DNA of 12,915 bases from Candidatus Odyssella thessalonicensis (GTDB taxonomy: Bacteria > Pseudomonadota > Alphaproteobacteria > Bin65), in NCBI GenBank assembly GCA_005240015.1, contig SBBV01000058.1, positions 1 to 12,915 on the forward strand, given 5' to 3'. The notes under the pieces are model-generated. The model saw nothing but the letters and a program-made list of their open reading frames with translations, was not told where the DNA came from and ran no database searches. A program made the position numbers and the translations under genes. This document shows positions 7,099 to 12,915 of this stretch, one piece after another. Positions within the stretch are counted from its first letter, which is position 1; the number at the start of each line of letters is the position of its first letter.

Positions 7099-8658
7099 AT
7101 GACGATCGGCCATCACGAACGGGTTCTAATCCTCGATTTCGGCGCGCAGTACACGCAGCTGATCGCGCGGCGCGTGCGCGAGAACGGCGTCTATTGCGAG
7201 ATCATGCCGTTCAACGTGGCGGAGAAGCGCATCGCCGACTACGCGCCCAAGGCGATCATCCTCTCGGGCGGCCCGGCCTCGGTGCACGAGGTGGGCACGC
7301 CGCGCGCCGCCGACATCGTCTTCAAGCTCGGCGTGCCGGTGCTCGGCATCTGCTATGGCGAGCAGACCATGTGCGACGTCCTCGGCGGCAAGGTCGAGCC
7401 CGCCGATCACCGCGAGTTCGGCCGCGCCGAAGTGCGCGTCACGGCCGACTGCGCGCTGTTCGGCGGCGTGTGGAAAAAGGGCGGCGCCTATCCGGTGTGG
7501 ATGAGCCACGGCGACCGCGTGATCGCGCTGCCCAAGGGCTTTCATCCGGTGGCTGAGAGCGCAGGCGCACCCTTCGCCGCGGTCTGCGACGAGGCGCGGA
7601 AATTCTACGGCGTGCAGTTCCATCCCGAGGTGATGCACACGCCGGACGGCGCCAAGCTGCTCAGGAACTTCACGCACAGGATCGCCGGCTGCCGCGGCGA
7701 TTGGTCGATGAAGGCGTTCCGCGCCGAGGAGATCGCGAAGATCCGCGCGCAGGTGGGCAAGGAGCGCGTGATCTGCGGGCTTTCGGGCGGCGTCGATTCG
7801 TCCGTCGTCGCCGTGCTGCTGCACGAGGCGATCGGCGACCAGCTCACCTGCATCTTCGTCGACCACGGCCTCCTGCGCTTGAGCGAGGCCAAGCAGGTCG
7901 TCGAGCTGTTCCGCAACCACTACAACATCCCGCTCGTGCACCGCGACGCGTCCGAGCTGTTCCTGTTCAAGCTCAAGGGCGTGAGCGACCCCGAGCAGAA
8001 GCGGAAGATCATCGGCGCGACCTTCATCGACGTGTTCGACGAGGAGGCGCACAAGGTCGGCGGCGCCGCGTTCCTGGCGCAGGGCACGCTCTATCCCGAC
8101 GTGATCGAGTCGGTCTCGTTCTTCGGCGGTCCCACGCAGACCATCAAGTCGCACCACAATGTCGGCGGTCTCCCCGAGCGCATGAAGCTGAAGCTCGTCG
8201 AGCCGGTGCGCGAGCTGTTCAAGGATGAGGTGCGCGCGCTGGGGCGCGAGCTCGGCTTGCCCGAGACGCTGGTGGGCCGCCATCCGTTTCCCGGCCCCGG
8301 CCTCGCGATCCGCATCCCCGGCGCGGTCACGCGCGAGAAATGCGATCTCCTGCGCAAGGCCGACGCGATCTACATCGACGAGATCCGGAAGGCCGGGCTC
8401 TACGACCAGATTTGGCAGGCCTTCGCCGTGCTGCTGCCGGTGCAGAGCGTGGGCGTCATGGGCGACGCGCGCACCTACGATTTCACGCTCGCGCTGCGCG
8501 CCGTCACCTCGACCGACGGCATGACCGCCGACTGGTTCCCGTTCCCGCCCGAGGTGCTGGCGCGCATCTCGACGCGCATCACCAACGAAGTGCGCGGCAT
8601 CAACCGCGTGGTCTACGACGTGACCAGCAAGCCGCCCGGCACGATCGAGTGGGAGTGA
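7099..8658 (+). CDS. guaA: GMP synthase (glutamine-hydrolysing)
   Basis: The enzyme converts XMP, ATP and glutamine to GMP, completing the pathway begun by GuaB. The 519 residues are full length. The N-terminal class I glutamine amidotransferase domain has [24 protein letters not shown], the nucleophile Cys85 in [10 protein letters not shown], and His175/Glu177 in VQFHPEV. The ATP-pyrophosphatase domain has the PP-loop [15 protein letters not shown] (Ser229-Gly-Gly-Val-Asp-Ser). The dimerisation domain has [13 protein letters not shown] and ends in the standard KPPGTIEWE. The start ATG 7099 is preceded by AGGGAAG (7082-7088). An in-frame extension to 6940 would be translated from the palindromic repeat and was rejected. 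Expression may depend on readthrough of that palindrome or on a promoter in it. Confidence 0.98.
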   Translation: MTIGHHERVLILDFGAQYTQLIARRVRENGVYCEIMPFNVAEKRIADYAPKAIILSGGPASVHEVGTPRAADIVFKLGVPVLGICYGEQTMCDVLGGKVEPADHREFGRAEVRVTADCALFGGVWKKGGAYPVWMSHGDRVIALPKGFHPVAESAGAPFAAVCDEARKFYGVQFHPEVMHTPDGAKLLRNFTHRIAGCRGDWSMKAFRAEEIAKIRAQVGKERVICGLSGGVDSSVVAVLLHEAIGDQLTCIFVDHGLLRLSEAKQVVELFRNHYNIPLVHRDASELFLFKLKGVSDPEQKRKIIGATFIDVFDEEAHKVGGAAFLAQGTLYPDVIESVSFFGGPTQTIKSHHNVGGLPERMKLKLVEPVRELFKDEVRALGRELGLPETLVGRHPFPGPGLAIRIPGAVTREKCDLLRKADAIYIDEIRKAGLYDQIWQAFAVLLPVQSVGVMGDARTYDFTLALRAVTSTDGMTADWFPFPPEVLARISTRITNEVRGINRVVYDVTSKPPGTIEWE

Positions 8659-8754
8659 CATGAGATGTTCGACCCAAATCTCGTGTACGGCAGCATTTGC
8701 GCTGGTGAGAAGATAAATGCCCGTGGCTACTCTTCCACAATCATCGGGTGGGGC

Positions 8755-8783
8755 TGGCAAGATAGCCTTGCAACGACTATACT
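8755..8783 (+). promoter_or_regulatory. Candidate promoter of the DUF2188 gene
   Basis: TATACT (8778-8783) is a 5/6 -10 box with a poor -35 (TGGCAA, 8755-8760) at a 17-bp spacing. The surrounding 60 bases (8761-8820) are only about 38% G+C. It would start transcription near 8790, just before a GGAG ribosome site, and fits an independently expressed island downstream of guaA. Confidence 0.45.
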
Positions 8784-8809
8784 TAGAAAAAAATGGAGAT
8801 TTATCGGCC

Positions 8810-9034
8810 ATGTCGAGAAAGGGGCAGCACGTCGTTCGCACCGTCGGGGGGTGGAGCGTAAAGAAAGCCGGCGCTGCGCGAGCGAGTAGCGTTCATGCAA
8901 CGCAAGCGGATGCGATAGCGACCGCCACACAGATTGCTCGCAATCAAAAAACCGAAGTCTACGTCCACGGTCGAGATGGGCGGATTCGCGAGCGCAATTC
9001 ATTTGGCAATGACCCACACCCGCCAAAGGGTTAG
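8810..9034 (+). CDS. DUF2188 domain-containing small protein
   Basis: The 74-residue protein matches the DUF2188 family as I recall it. It begins QHVVRTVGGWSVKKAGAARAS, continues VHATQADAIATATQIARNQ and ends EVYVHGRDGRIRERNSFGNDPHPPKG. The pattern is beta-beta-alpha-beta: a GGW strand pair, a TQ.DA.. helix and the HGRDGRIRE strand. The biochemical role of the family is unknown. The start ATG 8810 has GGAG at 8795-8798; a longer in-frame start at 8717 would place the promoter-like TATACT inside the gene and adds residues unlike the family. The stop TAG (9032-9034) directly follows an A_AAG_GGT heptamer whose -1 frame is the open frame of the next gene. The two genes look like one unit, separate from guaA. 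Confidence 0.82.
   Translation: MSRKGQHVVRTVGGWSVKKAGAARASSVHATQADAIATATQIARNQKTEVYVHGRDGRIRERNSFGNDPHPPKG
9025..9031 (+). promoter_or_regulatory. A_AAG_GGT slippery-type heptamer at the DUF2188 stop
   Basis: In the DUF2188 frame the bases read A_AAG_GGT followed at once by TAG. This is the X_XXY_YYZ form of -1 frameshift sites. A one-base slip back gives AAA GGG and continues in the open frame of the downstream gene, which has no ATG, GTG or TTG before its first conserved motif. A weak hairpin (CCGC 9043-9046 / GCGG 9054-9057) follows. The same bases, AAAGGG, could instead serve as a ribosome site for a CTG start at 9037. Neither use is proven. Confidence 0.4.
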
Positions 9035-9036
9035 CT

Positions 9037-9663
9037 CTGCCTCCGCCTTTTGAGCGGTCGGTATTCGTCAACTGCCCATTTGACGATGAATTCGCTCCGA
9101 TCCTTCAGGCGATCGCCTTTTGCGTCACTGATCTCGGGTTCTATCCACGCCTCGCGCCCGAGAACCCCGACAACGCGGCTATTCGACTGGATCGAATTGT
9201 TGAGCTTGTTCGCACCTCGAAATACGGCATTCATGATTTGAGCCGTTGCAGGTCCGCCGCAGCAGGCGAGTACGCTCGAATGAACATGCCATTCGAGCTG
9301 GGCATTGATCATGGGTGTCGCCGGTTCGGAATCGATCAGCTCTCCCAAAAGGCGATCTTGATCCTGGAAGAAACGCGATACGACTACCAAAGAGCTCTAT
9401 CAGATATTTCCGGGTGGGATATCCACGCGCATGGTGGTGACCACATCGAAGCCGTGCGCCATGTACGAACGTGGCTCGTACGGCAGGCGGGCGCTCCGCG
9501 TGTAGGTCCAAGTCGCATTCTGGGCGATTATGCCGCCTTCCAGGAGTGGTATTGGGAACGCGAATTGGCTGCCGGCGCCTCCGAGGACGATATAAGGGCC
9601 TATCCCACGGCCCAAATGATTGAGGCGATGCGGGAGTGGGTAGACGCTGGTCGGCCGGTTTGA
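9037..9663 (+). CDS. VFVNCPFD/FELG-motif protein, possible NDT/TIR-like effector; start codon uncertain
   Basis: The frame is open from 9013 to the TGA at 9661-9663. No ATG, GTG or TTG occurs before the first conserved motif; the nearest start-like codon is CTG 9037, giving about 208 residues and an N-terminus PPPFERSVFVNCPFDDEF. Later motifs are YGIHDLSR (63-70), MNMPFELGIDHG with Glu87, and ALSDISGWDIHAHGGD from about 120. I recall this as a widespread uncharacterised family of about 200 residues. The first strand followed by a central x-F-E-L-G recalls nucleoside 2-deoxyribosyltransferase/TIR-like folds, where the Glu is catalytic; this is inference. A later TTG at 9238 would delete the first strand, so it is unlikely. 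Sampled G+C is 43-50%, well below the neighbours. Alternatives are a DUF2188 fusion by -1 frameshift, or a gene that has lost its start. Confidence 0.75.
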   Translation: MPPPFERSVFVNCPFDDEFAPILQAIAFCVTDLGFYPRLAPENPDNAAIRLDRIVELVRTSKYGIHDLSRCRSAAAGEYARMNMPFELGIDHGCRRFGIDQLSQKAILILEETRYDYQRALSDISGWDIHAHGGDHIEAVRHVRTWLVRQAGAPRVGPSRILGDYAAFQEWYWERELAAGASEDDIRAYPTAQMIEAMREWVDAGRPV

Positions 9664-9707
9664 CTCCCCAGTTCTGCGCTTCGGCGTGCGCGACGCCCGG
9701 CAAGGCT

Positions 9708-10316
9708 TTACCGCCCCGGCCGGCTGAAATTCCTGCGCGCGCGCTCGACCTGGGCGCGGATCACGCAGTCCTCGACGTGATCGTTGATGAGGCCCATCGC
9801 CTGCATGAAGGCGTAGACCGTCGTGGGGCCGACGAAGGCCCAGCCCTGCTCCTTCAAGTCCTTCGAGAGCGCGATCGAGGCCGCGGAGGTCGATGCGGTC
9901 TGGGGTTTGCCCAGCTGTTTGCCGTCGGGCTCGTAGCGCCAGATGAAGGCGGCGAGCGAGCCTTCCCGTTCGATCAGCTCCCGCGCCCGCCGCGCATTGT
10001 TGACGACCGCTTCGATCTTGCCGCGATGGCGGACGATGCCGTCGTCCTTGAGCAGGCGGGCGACGTCGCGCGCGGTGAAGCGGGCGACGCGCTCGAAATC
10101 GAAGCCGTGGAACGCGGCGCGGAAATTCTCGCGCTTGGCGAGGATGGTGCGCCAGCTCAGGCCGGACTGGAAGCCCTCGAGGCTCAGCTTCTCGAACAAG
10201 CGCCGGTCGTCCGCGACCGGGAATCCCCATTCGGTGTCATGGTAGCCGAGAAATTCCGGGGCGGCGCCGCACCAGCGGCAGCGCGGTTTGCCGTCCGGAC
10301 CTGTGATCGTGCTCAT
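9708..10316 (-). CDS. tag: DNA-3-methyladenine glycosylase I
   Basis: Tag removes 3-methyladenine from alkylated DNA in base excision repair. The protein is 202 residues from the ATG at 10316-10314, which has AGAGG just upstream. It carries the zinc site of the family, Cys13 and His26 (CRWCGAAPEFLGYHDTEWG, the same 13-residue spacing as Cys4/His17 of E. coli) and His180/Cys184 in NDHVEDC. The base-recognition segment is LFEKLSLEGFQSGLSW with Glu47. DDGIVRHRGKIEAVVNNA is the helix-hairpin-helix region, and FVGPTTVYAFMQAMG is also conserved. A longer frame to 10400 adds residues from the neighbouring gene and was rejected. The amidohydrolase stop is 19 bases upstream, so tag is probably the last gene of that minus-strand unit. 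Confidence 0.95.
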   Translation of the reverse strand: MSTITGPDGKPRCRWCGAAPEFLGYHDTEWGFPVADDRRLFEKLSLEGFQSGLSWRTILAKRENFRAAFHGFDFERVARFTARDVARLLKDDGIVRHRGKIEAVVNNARRARELIEREGSLAAFIWRYEPDGKQLGKPQTASTSAASIALSKDLKEQGWAFVGPTTVYAFMQAMGLINDHVEDCVIRAQVERARRNFSRPGR

Positions 10317-10335
10317 GTGCCTCTCGTCTTCGCGG

Positions 10336-11862
10336 TTATTGGCGGAACAGGTCGCGCTCGACCTTCGCGGCGCGGAACAGATAGTCGCGCGAGGCCTCAA
10401 GCTCGCGGCGCAGCTTCGCCAGGTCGACGTCGAGCAGGCGCCCCTGCCACTTGCGCACCTTGCCGGCGACGATGACGGTTTCGACGTTGCTGCGCTCCAT
10501 CATCGTGACCACGGCGCCCGGCACGTGATTGACCGGCGCCACGTTGATGGCGTTGCCGTCGAGCAGGATGATGTCGGCGTCCTTCCCCGGCGTGAGCGTG
10601 CCGACCTTCTTCTCGAGCCGGAGATGCTTGGCGCCCTCGACCGTGGCGTAGCGGATCACGTCGCGCGAGGTGAGCAGGTTCGGCAGGTTCTTCTCGCCCG
10701 CGAGCGCGCGCTCGTTCACGAGCATCCGCTGCAAGGTCATCATCGAGCGCATCTGCGTGAAGAAATCGGCCGTCATCGTGCATTCCACGTCGGTGCTGAG
10801 CGAGGGCTCGATGCGCATCTGCTGTGCCTTCAGGATCGGCGGCATGCCGTGCCGCATGGTCATCTCGATCGGCACCGCGATCGAGACGGTCACGCCGGCA
10901 TCGGCCACCGCCTTCCAGTGCGCGTCAGACATGGCGGTCATGTGAATGAAGTGGAGATCGGTGCCGAGCGCTTTCGCGTTGATCCGCTCGTCGAGGGCCT
11001 TCGGGATCCCGAAATTGCCGAGCACGTGGGCGGCGATGGGAACGCCGAGCTCACGGCCGATCTGCCACGGCTTTTCGTAGCCCGGGAGGTAGATCTCGCC
11101 GCCCATGATCATGGTGAGCAGCTGATCGGCCGACGCGAAATACTGCTTCCTCACCCGCCGCGCGTCGTCGGGATATTTGGCCTTGTCGCCGCGGCCCTCG
11201 AAATAACCGAGCGCCGCGCGCCGGCCCGAGTCGGCAAGGCCCTTCACCGCCGCATCGGTGTGCTCGGGCGAATGGTGGATCTGCGAGATGTCGAGCACCG
11301 CGGTGACGCCGGCGTCGAGCTGGCTCAGGGAGCCGAACAGGATGTTGATGTACACGTCCTCGGGCCGATACACGGGCGCGAACTTGCCGAGGATGTAGTC
11401 GAAATAATTGACCGCGCCGTGCGGCTGCCCGTCGTTGAACAGGAGACCGTCGGCAAGGAAGCTGCGGAGCGCGGTCTCGAACTGGTGATGATGCGTGTCG
11501 ACGAAGCCCGGCATCGCGATCATGCCGCGCGCGTCGATCACGGCCGCGTCGCCCGCGTTCACGTTGCGGCCGACGGCCGCGATCACGCGGCCATCGATGA
11601 GTACGTCGGCCTCGGCGAAGTCGCCGACGTTGGGCTCCATGCTGAGCACCGCCCCGCCGCGGATCACGTAGCGCCGGCCGCCGGTGCCCGTGCCGGATGG
11701 CGGCGCGGTCGTCTGCGCCCGCGCTGGGGGCGCGTTGAACAGCGTTGCGGCGGTGGCGAGCGCGGCGCCGGCGGCCGCCGCGCTCCTCACGAAATCGCGC
11801 CGCGAGAGCGCGGGCGGGTGGAAGTGATCCGCGGGTTGCCCGGAGTCGCAACGGCGGCACAT
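10336..11862 (-). CDS. Tat-exported metal-dependent amidohydrolase
   Basis: This 508-residue protein belongs to the amidohydrolase superfamily, in the cytosine deaminase / chlorohydrolase (SsnA-AtzA-like) group that hydrolyses C-N or C-Cl bonds on rings and amides. The N-terminus carries a twin-arginine signal, ALSRRDFVRSAAAAGAALATAA, with ARA (47-49) as the likely cleavage site, so it acts in the periplasm. The metal site is visible as GFVDTHHHQFE (His124, His126), IAAHVLG (His279), LHFIHMT (His304 or His307) and LSTDVE (Asp358). The C-terminal KKVGTLTPGKDADIILLDG is the usual family beta-sandwich return. GAGGAGGA lies six to eight bases before the ATG. The substrate is unknown. It sits 62 bases after the decarboxylase stop and 19 before tag. 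Confidence 0.87.
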   Translation of the reverse strand: MCRRCDSGQPADHFHPPALSRRDFVRSAAAAGAALATAATLFNAPPARAQTTAPPSGTGTGGRRYVIRGGAVLSMEPNVGDFAEADVLIDGRVIAAVGRNVNAGDAAVIDARGMIAMPGFVDTHHHQFETALRSFLADGLLFNDGQPHGAVNYFDYILGKFAPVYRPEDVYINILFGSLSQLDAGVTAVLDISQIHHSPEHTDAAVKGLADSGRRAALGYFEGRGDKAKYPDDARRVRKQYFASADQLLTMIMGGEIYLPGYEKPWQIGRELGVPIAAHVLGNFGIPKALDERINAKALGTDLHFIHMTAMSDAHWKAVADAGVTVSIAVPIEMTMRHGMPPILKAQQMRIEPSLSTDVECTMTADFFTQMRSMMTLQRMLVNERALAGEKNLPNLLTSRDVIRYATVEGAKHLRLEKKVGTLTPGKDADIILLDGNAINVAPVNHVPGAVVTMMERSNVETVIVAGKVRKWQGRLLDVDLAKLRRELEASRDYLFRAAKVERDLFRQ

Positions 11863-11924
11863 GTGTGTCCTCCTCGCTAAGGTCGGGCGATCGTCGCTTC
11901 AGGCTCGCGCCCGCGTTTGGCGCC

Positions 11925-12915
<991 letters not shown>

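Noticed and set aside
8755..8771. TGGCAAG...TTGC resembling a sigma-54 promoter before the DUF2188 gene
   Set aside because: Twelve bases separate the GG and GC elements, where sigma-54 promoters need ten.
8717..8809. Longer start for the DUF2188 protein
   Set aside because: The added 31 residues do not resemble the family, and the promoter-like TATACT and GGAG site fall inside them.
7126..8841. Long antisense frame opposite guaA (and similar ones opposite maiA, guaB, the methyltransferase and the amidohydrolase)
   Set aside because: They are mirror frames of high-GC codon usage; their translations are repetitive Arg/Ala/His/Asp-rich and show no domain.
9238..9663. TTG at 9238 as the start of the second island gene
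   Set aside because: The same frame is open for 225 bases further upstream and encodes the conserved VFVNCPFD and YGIHDL segments there.
9400..10230. Minus-strand frame running from tag into the island
   Set aside because: It overlaps tag in another frame and is antisense to the second island gene; no domain is visible.

Overview
The window is a 12.9 kb piece of a high-GC genome. Gene content and order point to an alphaproteobacterium. The guaB - RsmB-type methyltransferase - guaA cluster, the TRAP permease, the bacterial zeta-class GST and the Tat-exported amidohydrolase all fit that group. The order or genus cannot be fixed from this sequence. No rRNA, tRNA, CRISPR array or intact insertion sequence is visible.

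Layout, left to right. Positions 2-616 hold the C-terminal half of a TRAP large permease (DctM), followed by a cluster of small stem-loops. Then come a maleylacetoacetate isomerase / zeta GST (739-1383) and an intergenic block with three GTTAA repeats exactly 14 bp apart next to a 10-bp palindrome. A secreted Ala/Pro-rich protein of unknown function follows (1571-2176). Positions 2177-3369 are accessory: an inverted pair of REP-like palindromes, a broken 3' fragment of a vapC gene, and an intact vapBC toxin-antitoxin pair on the minus strand whose promoter predicts a leaderless message. Positions 3563-8658 are the purine block: guaB (IMP to XMP), an rRNA cytosine-5 methyltransferase, a GNAT acetyltransferase and guaA (XMP to GMP). 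A 151-bp nested palindrome lies directly in front of guaA.

Positions 8659-9663 form a visibly AT-richer island. Hand-counted 60-base samples there give about 38-58% G+C, against 67-73% in guaA and tag. It carries a 74-residue DUF2188 protein and a protein of about 208 residues of an uncharacterised family with VFVNCPFD, YGIHDLSR and NMPFELG motifs. The second protein has no ATG, GTG or TTG start at its expected N-terminus. Its frame joins the end of the DUF2188 gene through an A_AAG_GGT heptamer that touches the DUF2188 stop codon, so it must start at CTG, be made by -1 frameshifting, or have a damaged start. This pair is the best candidate in the window for an undescribed system.

The right end (9708-12915) is a minus-strand set, converging on the island. 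In transcription order it holds a partial 2,2-dialkylglycine decarboxylase, a Tat-exported metal-dependent amidohydrolase and DNA-3-methyladenine glycosylase I. The spacing (62 and 19 nt) fits one transcription unit, although the jobs look unrelated apart from a possible amino-acid catabolic link between the first two.
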